NCBI GenBank assembly: GCA_013365365.1
Contig: JABVXU010000225.1
Span: forward strand, 23,177 to 87,176
Length of the DNA stretch: 64,000 nt
Reading direction: 5' to 3'
Source: Cruorifilaria tuberocauda
Lineage: Eukaryota; Nematoda; Chromadorea; Rhabditida; Onchocercidae
Below the pieces are notes generated by a model, which worked only from the letters and a program-made list of their open reading frames with translations, was not told the origin of the DNA and did no database searches. Both the position numbers and the translations under genes were made by a program. Below are positions 41,442 through 54,264 of this stretch, in pieces (positions within the stretch are counted from its first letter, which is position 1; the number at the start of each line of letters is the position of its first letter).

Positions 41442-44400
41442 TTATAGATGCAAAATGGGTGATTTCTGTAAGGGTGCAGGTACTAATTCCACGTTCACTC
41501 GTATCATTTCTTGCACCATATTCCGGACTGGTAAATGTGCAACCATTTCATCAAAAACAGCACTTCCCGCCGTTGCTGCACCATTTGTTGAGGAAGATGA
41601 TTGCAATGCTTGCTCTCTCACTAAAAATGTTTGAACCGTGTAAGGTTTCCTATTTGTAGACGGTTTCCCATGTCCTTCCGGTATTGCATCAGAATCTGGC
41701 CAGTTTGGCTGAAAATACAAAATTGATTTCTTAGTTTTCAAAATTTAATATATATTAATATTGAAAAAAATATATATTAATATATATAAAGTATTCAAAT
41801 CATACACAACTTCCACTGACCATTTTTTGGAAATTGATGACTATACTTTGAAAATAGTATTATATTCAAAAAGTTTCAGGCTTTTATAGTCAATTTACCG
41901 TATGAACATTTCGTTCCTGTTCCTTCCGATTGTTACCATTTTCTACATTCAAAATAATTTTCCCATCCTTCATTCCAACCAATTTATTGATATCTTGACT
42001 TCTCCCATTTTCTGTCGCACCATTCATTACTGCTTTCGATTCTGTCTTATTTGTTTTGCTTCCAACATGGCACAAAAGATGTTTTTCGCAATCACTCCGT
42101 GACCAAAAGCGATATTTACAGCCTTCGAACAAGCAAATATAACGCTTCTTCCATAATTTACCTGATATTTGTTAGGACTAGCAACATGAGTAAAATCTGA
42201 ACTATTTGCTCTTGCAGAAAGAAGTTATGAAGTTAAGAGTGAGCTAAAACCCACTGCAGAACGGAATTAAATCTAAAAAAACACGCAACAAGCAGTGTTA
42301 CTTCTTACTTTATAGCCATGAAAATAAAATAGAATAATTGCAAACTGTGATTTATAATCAATAAGGTCAGTTTATCCAAAATATCTAACTAATGAAATAC
42401 GGAGACAAGTGATAAAAGTGCCTCAAAACTATTGCAATATTTGGCAGCTGGTTTACCATCATAATCAACCTCATAAAACTCCGATATCCAGTTTTTCACA
42501 ACCGTTTCTCAATATTTGGCTTGAAACAAAGCTAATATAGAGACTATACAGCCACGGTAATGACTTACGAGATGAAATAACACCATGAGATTTATTCTTT
42601 CCATTCTTCGATGAAAACTTCAATCTCCATTGATGAACGATAGAAACATGCTTACTTAATATAACAGGATTCTGATATCGTCGCGAACACCATGATATCG
42701 GGCAATCAAAAAACCTTCGCTAAAATTATTTCCATTTATTTTTATATTAGTTTTCTGATATAAAAATAAATGGAAAATCTCAGCAAACAAGTTACAATTA
42801 GTAATGTTATTGAAATAGATTTCCAAAAATGGATGAACTGACTGTAAATAATTTCGATTCATAATTGAATCTCAATAATAAAGGTTTCAAATTTGATTCT
42901 ACAATATTGAATTGTTTGGTCTCTCACGTACGCAATTGACAACTCAATGAAACAAAACTAATACATCATTCGCTTACTAATTAGGCAATCGCTGCAGCAA
43001 GTACTGGCATTCTATATCATATGATAAGAAGCAATAATTCACAACAAAATACAGGGGACATATTTTAGCAAAATAAAATAATAGGAAAATATTTCAAAAA
43101 ATGAAGATTTTATTGTGACGAAAGAAATTAAGTTTTCATATTACTTCCACATTTATAACTTCTACGATACTGGTACAAAACAGTTTAAATCTGTTTACAA
43201 CTTCAAAACCTTGCCGAAAATTAGCTAGCTAAAATACTGGTATGATTATGATTTGCGAAAATGATATATCAAAATATCAAACATCATGTAACAAAATCAA
43301 AACTCACATCTTCCTGAGCTACTTGATGTTCAACATCTCCTAACGTTTTATCCTTTTTCATGTTTTCTGCACTTCTATTTACAGGTTTTCTGTCTGAATT
43401 AACCCACGAATCAGCCATACTAGAGGACAGGAAATTGTAGCGCGTACACAATGGCTCCATATTGTGAGCTGATACTGTTGGAGAACTTGTCTCTTCTTGA
43501 AAAAGCAAAAATAATCATGTAAATAAATGTATTTTTTTAATAAATCATTTGCAGGAATTATAGAATTTTATTTCCTTAGCAAAATCAAGTGCATTTCTTA
43601 TCCAACAATGTGTTTTAAAAGAAAATTATGAGAAATATTCCAAATCATCCAGTGGTTCAGTGCAGGGTCACAGCGGGAATTATTAAAGCAACGTATCATT
43701 TCCATCATTTGCATATTATTAAGTAAACAACAAACCTGAAGTATGGTTCATAACCAGTGGATGATTATGGATCATATGTAGCTGAAATTGAATTTGATCG
43801 CTGAATAACTCTGCACAATGCATGCAGGTGAACTCACCGCGTTCTATTGTTATTTGCTCCTGCAAGTTCGCTGTAAAGGACCCGCCAAGTGTTGCAGCAC
43901 TTTGTCCAGTTTTGATCTCATAAGCATCCTCAAAATGAGCGCACTTGATTCAAATTTAAAATAGTGCGAACAAAATATTTCTGATTACTTATTACTGATC
44001 AGGATATACAAAAGATGTACAATATTATGACTTAAATAAACTATTTAAGAGCGTAGAATTAGTCTGAGTTTTACTCGTCTTCATTTAATTCATGACAGAT
44101 TACAGAATATTAACTGAATTTTTTTTTGAAGAAATTCCATTCAATTTCCAAAACAAAAGGAAGCATTTTTTACCTTTAAGAAAGTCTCTAGTGACTCCAA
44201 GCTCATCTCCATCCCATGTTTTTCTCCAATATGTTTTTGCATTGCTACCACACCAACGATTAGTACATCACAGAGTGGACATCGCAAATGACTGAAACAT
44301 GAGGCACACCGTATATTTTCGAAAACCCAATTACCTATTTTTTTCTCAAGTTTCATGTTCTCATGGCAGAATTACGATATTCATCTGGCATGAAAAAAGA

Positions 44401-47400
44401 TGTATCACAAATCCCTTAATTTAATTTAATTTATTCTGCTGCTGGCAAAATACTCAAATTTTTGAAGCTTACCGGATTAGATTTGAGTGAAAGGCAAACG
44501 CTCTTTCAAATGCAATTTTCAGATCTTCCAAAAAGCGAGCCGAGTAACGCTGCATTTTTGCTAGTAATTAGTGTGAAGTGAAATCAGTAAGAATACTACC
44601 ACGGGGTAATTCGAAGCATACAAATACTTTAAGCAAATAGGGAAGGCAATAGTAGTGGCAAAGAGTAGCTGAAAGGGTAATAGGAACGAGAAATGGGAAT
44701 CTCTCTGTGCAAAATTTCCCAGAAAAAAGAACGGGACGTCTTTTCTCACTTCGCACACACACCACACGCACCACACACACACACACATACACACGCAGCA
44801 AATACAGGCAACAGCAAACATCGCATGCCACATTCGCTTCACGACCGCGCGATCGATTTACTGACAAATGTACTTCGTGTGCTCTCAGTTGAAGGGAATT
44901 CTTCAACATTTCGAAAATATATTCGGGAGGGGAGAGCATATTTCCTTTCCTTCCTCCTAACCACTGCTTCTGCGGGAGCGTATAAGAATAGTAGGGAAAT
45001 CAGTCATCACTGTCCACTCTCTCAAATCATTGGAAAACTCACTTCATAAATGCGGATGTCACGGAGGAAAAGTAAATGAATGACAACTAGTTATTCCGCT
45101 TTCCAACACATTTTAAATCGACAGGAAAAAAAATTACTCTATATTATTTCCGCTTTGATCTGCAGTTTTCAATGCTTGACTAAGAGTCGATGTGCTGGTG
45201 ATACTTGAGGTAGAACTGAGAGATCCACGATGACCACGTGACGTAGGCAATGACACAACATTATGAACTTCCTGCTTATGTTGCTTCAAAGATTCACGAG
45301 TCTGTCCTACGTTTGTGTTACAAATATCACAGCTGAAAGAAAAACAAATTCCATTTTTTTCTTCCTTAGAAATATCCAAAATTTAAAGCAAGAGTCCCAA
45401 CTGCTTCATCAACCTCATCCCAATCACAGTTTGTTACTCTTTAAAGACAAACTAACTCTAATTGTTTTCTTAAAATCCGGTGATATTTAGAAAACTAATA
45501 TACTAGTCACCATTGGTTACTGAATTTCACTTATAATAAATACCGGAAAGCAATCGTGCCAGACTTTTCCTTCTCTAAAGTATCGATATTTGCAATGATT
45601 GTTTTATGCTCATCAATGACAATGCCGTGCATTTTGAGCATATGCGTTCGAAGGAAATATTTGTTACATACTTCCTTGTTGCAAACATCGCAGTAATTCT
45701 TGCCCGTTGTTGTGTATTGCTTTTTCGGCTGTCGTGACTGAAACAAAGAAAACATTTTTTTTTCTGACAGTGAATATAAATGTCCGAAAGTTCAACGAAT
45801 AAAAAATCAAGAATGTTAATTTATCTTAAATCCACTGAATTTTAAATGGAAATGACTTACAACAGTGACGGGCGACGTGACCATTCCTGACGCAACCGTT
45901 GAATTACGAGGTCTCTCTCCATCATTGCTCTGCTGTTTTTGTGATTGCTGTTGTGGCTGTAGCTGACCCAATGGAGAGAGTAAATTAAATGAGCTAAGAA
46001 AGCTACTCAAGATGTTATGTTGCAATAATAGATGATGCTGAAGGATCGCTCGACTCTCGCATTCCTGTCCACACATTTCGCACGCTTCTTTATTGGATGA
46101 TGAATGTTTCGATGGTGATCTGAAGAGAAGTTTTGTTCCGCCAATGCAATAAATAAGTGCCATATAAAGGTGTTGCTTACGAGTGTTGCTGTGGTTGTAT
46201 TCCCTCGGTTTTAAGTGATGATAGCAATTCTTGCGCGATTGCATTTTCCTGAGCTTGACGAGCGATCATAGCAAATAAATCACCCGTGTTTGGTAATTGA
46301 CTAGCGACACTTGCAAGTGTTTCTTCATCAATCCTGACACTCTCCGACCTACAATCAGCTATGAAAGAAGTGAAGAAAGATACGGAGGAAACGAAGGTGT
46401 GGATGTAAAAGAACAACCTACCTGGCCACACTACCGAGTAATTCACTATCATCTTTACTCCCCTCATCAGTCATTCGCGCTCGTTTTGCCGGTGATGAAT
46501 CTGCACTGGATAAACAGTTGACAATGACAGAGGTCGGCTGAGACGAAGTGATTTTTGAAGGAGATGTCTGTGAAGCTTCCAGCACATTCTGATTGCACAG
46601 TGCGGCGATAAACTCTGCTGGACTAAGATTTATCCCTGTCGAGGTAGTTGGCAAATCCAGCGGAAGATTTTGTGAAACTGCTGCTAAAAAAATCCATTTA
46701 GGTACTATATTGCCGAAACGATCCAGATTTTTCATGAATAATATGGCGAGATCCTCAATTCAACAGATATCAAAGTGAGGAAAAGAAGAACGCATATTCT
46801 ACAAACTGCTTTCAATTATGCATATCTGATTTATCGAACAGTGAGCGATTAAAACACATCAATTCGCCATGAAGTACAGAACATACGTGAAGCTAATGAC
46901 GTTACATTGCCTTCCGATGGCGAACTTTTGTCCGGAAATGGAATGCCATGTTTCTTCCACTTATGTGTTCGAAGAAAGTACCGATTGCAAAAATTCTTGT
47001 CACATATATCGCAATAGGTATCCTGGAAAGTTGAATAGCAGAACTCCTTTGGAGTGTTCACTTGGAACTTCGAATGCTCATGAAATGAATTTTAATTAGA
47101 AAGAAGTAACTCTGAGTTTTATTTTAATTAGAAAGCTGTACAGATTTACCTTCGAATGATCAGCATTACTAGCAAATGGTGAATTGAGGATTGAGCCTGG
47201 ACTGCAATTTGCCGATGGAACTGTACCCGCAGAACCACTATTATTACCCAGTGCTGCTAGTACTCGAAGGGAATCTTCAACTGTTCCCGGCGAGAAATAT
47301 TGATTCATCAATTGCATCTGCTCAAGCATCGGTGGCATTCGTTGTGTGAGAGCAGCCATATTTCTAAAATTTCAACATATTGAAAAATATGCATCAAATA

Positions 47401-48198
47401 TTTTTCATCCAATAACTTTCGAAAACTCACAGGGCAGAGACATTGTTTGGCAATCCTGGGAAAAAATCAGAGATCCATTTTGAAAGATCAAGTTGCTGTA
47501 ATTCTGATGCCGATAAAGGATGCAAATTTTCATTTTCTGCCAGTGTTGTGTCTTCAGTATTCACTTTCGTTGGACTGAAATTAAATTTAATTTGAAACCT
47601 TCATTTTTTGATTTAAAGCCTCCTCAAATCTTTTCCTGTTCCACTAAAACAAAAATTTGGTAAGTTCAAAACCTTAGTGCAGCATTATCTACAGAGTTTC
47701 GTTCGTTTGATGAATCCACTTCTCGTTCCACAGTACCAAATGGTCTGGGTGATAACGGCGATTCGGCGCCACATGATGAAGTCGCCACTTCGGAAGAAAT
47801 TGATGCTGCTGTTTCTGCTTTATTACTCTCACCAGTGACTTCTTCCTGCGGCTCATTTCCTTGTGGTTCATTACCATTGCTACCATTTTGACCCTGATTC
47901 AACACTGCTGCTGCCGCTAATTGGCTTAGATACATCGCTCCCAAATTCTCAAATAAACACTTTCACTGAATTTGCTATACTTTTTGTAGCATTTTTTTAA
48001 TTTCAAATAAATACTACAAGTCGAAATGCCGAAACAGACCGATTCAGGAGGTCGGAATAATGGCATATCCAATTGCGCATTGGCAAAAACTGATGGTAAA
48101 AAATTGTAAGGCGAAGGTAGCATGGATGCAGACTGCATAAGCTGCTGTTGATGTTTCGCACTTCCATTACCGCCATCCAAATTCGATGGCATCATCAT
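41442..48198 (-). CDS. Multi-C2H2 zinc-finger nuclear protein
   Basis: Exons in phase: 48198-48040, 47947-47673, 47574-47431, 47363-47150, 47022-46887, 46683-46422, 46348-46181, 46119-45861, 45737-45544, 45332-45138, 44291-44174, 43928-43736, 43495-43308; then about 42150-41899 and 41731-41442, whose junction I could not bring into phase. The start MMMPSNLDGG follows a TTGCAG acceptor. Gln/Ser/Asn-rich disordered parts (GNEPQGNEPQEE, QPQQQSQKQQS) separate scattered fingers: YCDICDKNFCNRYFLRTH, CEMCGQECESRAILQHH, YCDVCNKEVCNKYFLRTH, CDICNTNVGQTRESLKQH, CPLCDVLIVGVVAMQKH, CMHCAELFSDQIQFQLH, and CLFEGCKYRFWSRSDCEKH. Two fingers share an unusual C-N-[RK]-Y-F-L-R-T-H helix followed by KxHGI, suggesting duplication. 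KRAR near the SSADSSPAKRARM stretch may be a nuclear signal. Probably a DNA-binding regulator; orthology not recognised. A stop at 45134 could end a 669-aa short form. Confidence 0.85.
42729..42776. repeat. Perfect 19-bp inverted repeat, 10-nt loop
   Basis: TTTCCATTTATTTTTATAT at 42729-42747 pairs with its exact reverse complement at 42758-42776. It lies in a zinc-finger gene intron. Confidence 0.9.
44560..45060. promoter_or_regulatory. GC-richer intronic block with (CA)n: possible internal promoter
   Basis: Inside the zinc-finger gene, between the exon with the stop at 45134 and the next finger exon, there is a GC-richer block. It has a (CA)n tract at 44753-44795 and CpG-containing motifs (ACCGCGCGATCG). 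Its texture resembles 48.9-49.45 kb upstream of the whole gene. It could be an alternative promoter for the downstream finger exons. No exon was recognised in it. Confidence 0.3.
44753..44795. repeat. (CA)n microsatellite
   Basis: CACACACACCACACGCACCACACACACACACACATACACACG-type interrupted CA run. Confidence 0.9.
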
Positions 48199-49460
48199 AT
48201 GACACTTGTAATCTGCAATTTTTCTATAAGATCCGCAAATTTCAAAAACGAAACAGCAAATAAGCGCTTTCAACTTTTTGCAGAGACGACAAAAAGATTA
48301 TGTGATTCGTAAGTAATATGAGATGAGTTATAAGTAATGCGTCAGATATTTCTTAAATAAGAACCTAAAATGATATGAGACCTTTTCATTGTATGAATAA
48401 TAACATAGTACCATTCTTATCATTTGACAAATGTTAATCAGTTCCCTCTCACTCATCCGCTCCGCGTAGATAACATAAACAGCTCTATCGCGTTTCTAAA
48501 ATTACTCTCTAAATTATCTTAGAACATAGCATATGGATCATTTGAAATTGTGAAAAGTTCCAAATTAAAATCCTTCTCTTATCTCGTTACAGTTATAGTT
48601 AAAAGTCAGTTCATCATTGCTTGAAGTGCAGACCGATTTGTATGCCTCTCTATATTTACGTTCATCAATGAAGCAGGAAAAGCATATCAAATGATAGGCA
48701 TATGAAACGCAGAATGATAATAACTCAAATTTTAGAACTGAAACTGTTCTCTCTCTCTCTCTCTCTGAAGGAGAGGGCAGGAAAGAGGAAAGGAATGGGG
48801 AAAATTCTGCCTCGTCAGAATTAAAAAACAATTTTCGAAAAAGAGAAAAAAGCAAAAAATGCAAATGACAAATGAACAGTGTAATATTAATATGGAAATG
48901 ATCATAGGAAGGAAATAGAAAGCGGAGAGGACGGGTGGGACGGAGAAGAGTGATAGGAGGAAAGTTGCAGATACAAAAACCACCCAGAGGATTTCCTCGA
49001 TCTGAGGAAGGAAAATGCGGGAACTTCCTCATTCAAAAGTGTGGAGAGTGAAGTACAGATGCATGTGCTGTGTGCGTGCATTCCGCCACTAGCAGCACTG
49101 CCACCGTCGCCGCCTACCATTTGAGTAAGAGGATGAATACGACGTTACTGTAAGTTATCGATGCGATCCGGACAGGGAAGTCTGCCAGACGATACCACAG
49201 CTTCTTCACACCACCCCAATTACGTGCACATCTCACTTGACATTCATCACATACATCCCACACGTACACATCCATCTGCACGTATCCCACGAGAGGGGAT
49301 ACGCACATTATACCTTCCTCCTTCCTCTCTCCTCTCTCTGTCCGTCTGTCTGTCTGCACCGGTATCGGTCAAGAGTGAATTGTACAGTAGTAGCATGTGC
49401 AAGTGTCCACTGGATCATCAGTAGAAGTACCAGAGGGGACTGAGATGTGGAAAACGGAAA
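48199..49460. promoter_or_regulatory. Likely promoter/5' region of the zinc-finger gene
   Basis: GC-richer than the rest of the window between 48.9 and 49.45 kb, with a (CT)n tract at 48748-48766, CA-rich stretches (49200-49290) and a TCTGTCTGTCTG run near 49340. Open frames on both strands here are simple-sequence artefacts. The location upstream of the zinc-finger ATG fits promoter or 5' UTR. Confidence 0.4.
48748..48766. repeat. (CT)n microsatellite
   Basis: Uninterrupted CT dinucleotide run. Confidence 0.9.
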
Positions 49461-52390
49461 CGGAGCTGATCACGGTATCATCAGGAAAGAAGGAAATATG
49501 CACAGCGATGCTATTCTTACAAGGAAGTCGAGAATCAGTGAGATGTGTCTCACAAAGACGACTATAAAAATGGAATTTATCAATTTTAAGTTTGCTTCAG
49601 ATGCACTCTAATGGTTGCCTCTTTTCAAGTAATTGGAAATGTGAGCAATGCAAATTCGACTGCTTAAAAATAATTCAAATGAATTTGGAATAATAACCAT
49701 TTCAACAATTGCCCAATTATTATTCGCTCACGATCATAAAGGGAATTGAGTTATAAAGGTGCAAAAGGTCAAATGGACAAGATTGCAAACAAATCAAATT
49801 AGTAGAATGAATTCCAGATATTTTCCCATGAACAATTGATTTGCATTGTTCCACTGGTCAACTCACAACGATCCTACTGCGTTCATTGCAATTCTACTGA
49901 GTGCGCACCAATTATAATTGCAGTAGCAAGTTATAAGTATGGTTAAAGTATGGAATATTACAAATAGAATGATAAGCTAGTTAAAGGATTCATCTTTTAA
50001 TTTTTAAAAAGCAATTTTAAACTGAGAGATAAAGTGCACAATCATTTTATAGACATTGCAATAATATAATAACAAGAAACAAGTTCATCGTTCGCTTTAG
50101 AAGTGAGGATGAGAATTAAAATGCTTTGAATATAATGATTAGGTTCAAAGTTCATCATGTTTTTCCTTTTCCTTGAAACTTTCAGTGCAAATTCAATTGC
50201 AATGTTTACCTCAAAAATTCCAGAAGAAAGCTCGATTATTGTTGATTCCGGACACAACCCTAAAAAGAAATGGCAAAATTTAACAAATTTGTCGAATGAA
50301 TTCGGAATATTAATGAAGATTAACGGCGGCGACGACACGGGGCACACAGGGTACAGAATCATTAATTCAGTGTACACTGCTCGATTTATGGTTGAAAATG
50401 GGAATGAAAACGATTTGAATATGACGATAGAACTGAAATTAATTTAAAAAAGGCGCTGGTAGTGCTGCTTATATATGCACTGTCGTACGTGTGGCCTTCC
50501 TACCTTCTTCCTCTTCCTCCACTACTACTCTCTTCCGGGAGGTTTTACTAAGTTTTCTTTAAAGGTACTGTTTCAAGAAAAAGCTGAGAAAAATGGAATT
50601 AAAAATTAATAAGAATTACAAACTTCAAGGTTAGTAATAGAATTAGCACAAAATAGAATCGAATTAAAATGCAGATATTGAAAAAAAAAGAAAAGAACAT
50701 TTTTTTTGCTAATGAACATAATATTACTTTTGTGAGAAGAATGCACAAGCAAAGTGTGTATAGCATTATTTTCTGCAAATACACTAAAGAATGAGAGTTC
50801 ATCGTTACTTCTGCTAAGCTTCTAAAATCTTTTTTACTTCTACTTAAAAACATTTTATAAATGAGAATTACATAACTAATGGCAAAAAAATCATTAAAGA
50901 CTGATGATCTCGGTATAGCGCGAGAATTTCCTGATGCACGGTTGCACCATTACGCAACCATGCATCATTTTATCCTCACAACTCGCAAATCGCTGATTCT
51001 CTTCGATCATGACTAAGTTTTTTTTGTTTCTGAAAAGTAGCAATTACAAGAACATATACGGAAATCTTTTCTGTCCATTTAATTCTCATAAAAATTGCTT
51101 TGTTTTTTCAAAGCATTTTTCATCACTGGAAAAAAATCGCTTCAGCTAAAATTTTAAACGGAATTTTTAGACTCACATCTTTATAAAACAACTTTATAAA
51201 CTTTGCATTGTAACTTTTTGGTACTTTAATGATTTCAAATGAATTAATAGGTAAACAGGATGATCTCATTTAAAGTTCATATCTGTAATTTTTAAGAAAT
51301 TGATCAATTTAATTGAATCAATGGATGAAAAGATTCGAAATTTCAATTTTCGCATATGCTACAGATAACATTAAAAGGCATTAATTAGAGACTACTAATA
51401 AAGTGAACATTTTGCAAAAAAAAATTTCTGCACTGCGGAATTGATATTATCAGTCAATTAAATGTTAATTAACAAACCATTTCTTCAAAAAAGAAATTTA
51501 ACGTACTTCAACAAGGCTGGCAAGAAAGGTTGTAACGATTGATGTATATCGACGAAGTAAGATATTAATTCATTGCCGTATAGAGAACAGAAAACTTTTC
51601 CCGCGTAGATCATTTATAAACAATTATGACGCTGTAAGAATATCCGCTCATCAAGAATACTTTGGTTGAAACGTGAAAAAATGTTGGAATGAGCATTTCA
51701 ACGACAACCTTAATTTTTTATCATTTCACTGTACAAATGTTAGGTGTAATAATTACAGCAAATTAGCTAACAAAAGGTAGTTTCATCTAAATATGATTTA
51801 GAATAATTTGATATATGACTTATCAATGAAAGATTTATTTAATATCAATCCTTTTAATCAATTTTAAATAGCAACTTTAAAAAAAACGTGCACATGCTTA
51901 TAAGCACTCGTACTCCACAGATACCAGATTTAAAGTAAGAATTTTAGGGAAAACGACAATTATCATTTGGTAAAAAAAGAAGAAATATAATATAATTAAT
52001 TAAAATGACATTTGAAAAAATTATGCACTTTGTACTTTTTGAATTTCGCTAGTAAATTTTTCCTTAATTTCTCATTCCAAAATGTGAAAATGGAAAATTA
52101 AAAAATAAAAACTAAATTATAATGTTGAAACGTTTTGTTTAAATTTTCGGAATGAATAAGATGAAAATAAATATTTTTAATCAATCAATTTTCATGACAA
52201 ATTATTAATTTTCAAAGGAGTACGTTGTTCTCATTACTGCTACTACCCTGAAATCTTTCTAAATCCTTCTATCCCTTTCTAAATACTCGAAGTATAAATA
52301 ACGTGAAGAAATAGCGGTATGAAAAGATTCGAATATGGGGTGAGCGGGTATGAAGGAGTATTAGTAAAAAGTAAAAAATGACATTTCTTC

Positions 52391-52440
52391 ATACACATTG
52401 ACATACAAACACAAACATATACACACATGCATACATACAG
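52391..52440. repeat. CA/CATA-rich simple repeat
   Basis: Interrupted ACACA/ACATA repeats ending ATGCATACATACAG. Confidence 0.7.
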
Positions 52441-52544
52441 TCATTTCATCAATGTAAATAAATTAAATTTTGTTCAAACAGTTGAATGAAACAGCTCTTG
52501 GAATGTAAGTTGATATGGAATCAGTCACTACTTCCATTTACATC

Positions 52545-52571
52545 TTTCCCAAATTTGAAAAATTTGGGAAA
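52545..52571. repeat. Perfect 12-bp inverted repeat, 3-nt loop
   Basis: TTTCCCAAATTT, loop GAA, then AAATTTGGGAAA. A tight hairpin in gene-poor DNA. Confidence 0.9.
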
Positions 52572-54241
52572 ACTTCAACCGATGATAATATTGTAATGGT
52601 GCAGAGACGTTTCTCAATTTGAACAGAGTCTATCATATTTTACTTCAATTTAATATTTCACTGCTAATTTACAGTTTTTTTTTTCACTTTTTTGTTCAAA
52701 ATCTGAAAAGTTCATTTTTTCTTCTTTCTGCAATAGAATGATAAGAAGAATTTTGTATAAGGAAAAGAAAACTGAAGAAAAGGAACAGAAATTGTTATTT
52801 GGAAGTAAAAAACTCAACAAAAAATTACAAAAACTTTATTAAAGATTTCAATTTAAAAAAGTCAAAACTTAGAAGTTCACTATAAATGCAAAAGATTTTA
52901 AAAGCGAATAAAAAATGGTGTCCTCATTTTACAGTCATCTGTAAGCAATACTGTCTAGTCTCAGCCGATACAAATACATGTTCATGTCCCACTGTCCTTT
53001 CATTTGCTGAAAAGAAAACTGGAAAACATGCTCTGCAATATATTGTTTGAAGGTTTCACATTTTATTGTTTAGTTTATAAAAAGAAAAAAAAACTAAAGA
53101 GCACAGGTTTGTAACTTGTTTTTAAGCATTTCTCCTCAACTCTTCTAATCAGTTCCAGCTTTTATTTCCAATAAATGAATTACCAATGTAAAAGTTCTAA
53201 TTAGCTCTGAATCTAAACAAACTGATAATGATAAAAAGACAAGGATGAAATTATTTTTCGAATATTTCTATTCGCTGTGATAAAAGCAAAATCTGTTTTG
53301 GAAGATCCAGTACTGTTAGACTCTAATGTTCGATTATAAATTTCTCGTTCAGATGATGGACTTTTCCATTTATATATATGTTATCAAGCATAAAATATTT
53401 GGGGTCTTAAGTGATAAGAAATTAAACAGCACGTGTCATGGCACGGCGTATCTATCTGTCTTTCAAAATACGATAAAATGATGCAAAAAATACAACAGTG
53501 CTTGTTGAATGCAAGAAGTTAAGAAGGACAGCTGGCAACGAAGAATTTAATCAGAATATCAAAGAGAAGAAAGAGAGAAAATCGTATTTTGTCACTAAAA
53601 ATATAAGATTCGAAGAATTATCAGGATCGAAAAAAGAAATCTTGTTGGGTTAGAGTTAGTGTGATCTTTAAGTGATCCATTAATAAGGGCCTTCTAAAAA
53701 CAATGGAAAGAAGAAAATAATCCAGTTAAAATAGTGTTTCGAAACGAACGGACTGGGAAAGAATAAAGGCGGGATAAAGTGGAAAGAGCCGCCCTGAGAT
53801 GGCGAGCTGCAATCCTGATTTCGAACAGGATTAAATTAAATGAATGAATGATTTGGTATGAAATATGATTTATTAGAAATTCTCAAAAGAAAATCATCAA
53901 ATTATCATCAGCACATTAGACAAGGAATAATAGGATGCTACGTTCCCTGCGCTCCTACCGTCCGGTAGTAGTGATAATTGTGATAGTGACAGCAGTGAGA
54001 GTAGTAATGGATACAGTATTATCAATAGTATAGAAGTAACAAGTAATAATAAGTAATGGTGGTATTGATTTAGGCAGAAATATACGCAAATGTCGACGGT
54101 TATTAAATTTAAACGCGAAGTGATAATGTTGAAAGACTGGAAGGGGCGAGGATCAGCGGTAATGATGCAGTGGTGGTTGATTATGAACGAAGCAAAACTT
54201 GAAAAATTATTTCTTCTTAAAATCTGAAAATTTTACACATG

Positions 54242-54264
54242 TAATAATAATAACAATAATAATA
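54242..54264. repeat. (AAT)n microsatellite
   Basis: TAATAATAATAACAATAATAA-type trinucleotide run. Confidence 0.8.

Noticed and set aside
44561..44939. Cys/Val-rich minus-strand and His/Thr-rich plus-strand frames
   Set aside because: Direct translation of the (CA)n microsatellite; not coding.
49161..49443. Overlapping Ser/His/Pro-rich frames on both strands
   Set aside because: Produced by CA- and CT-rich simple sequence in the putative promoter region.
50157..50447. 96-codon plus-strand frame with hydrophobic start
   Set aside because: Looks mildly protein-like, but no family, no neighbouring exons and no supporting signal was found.
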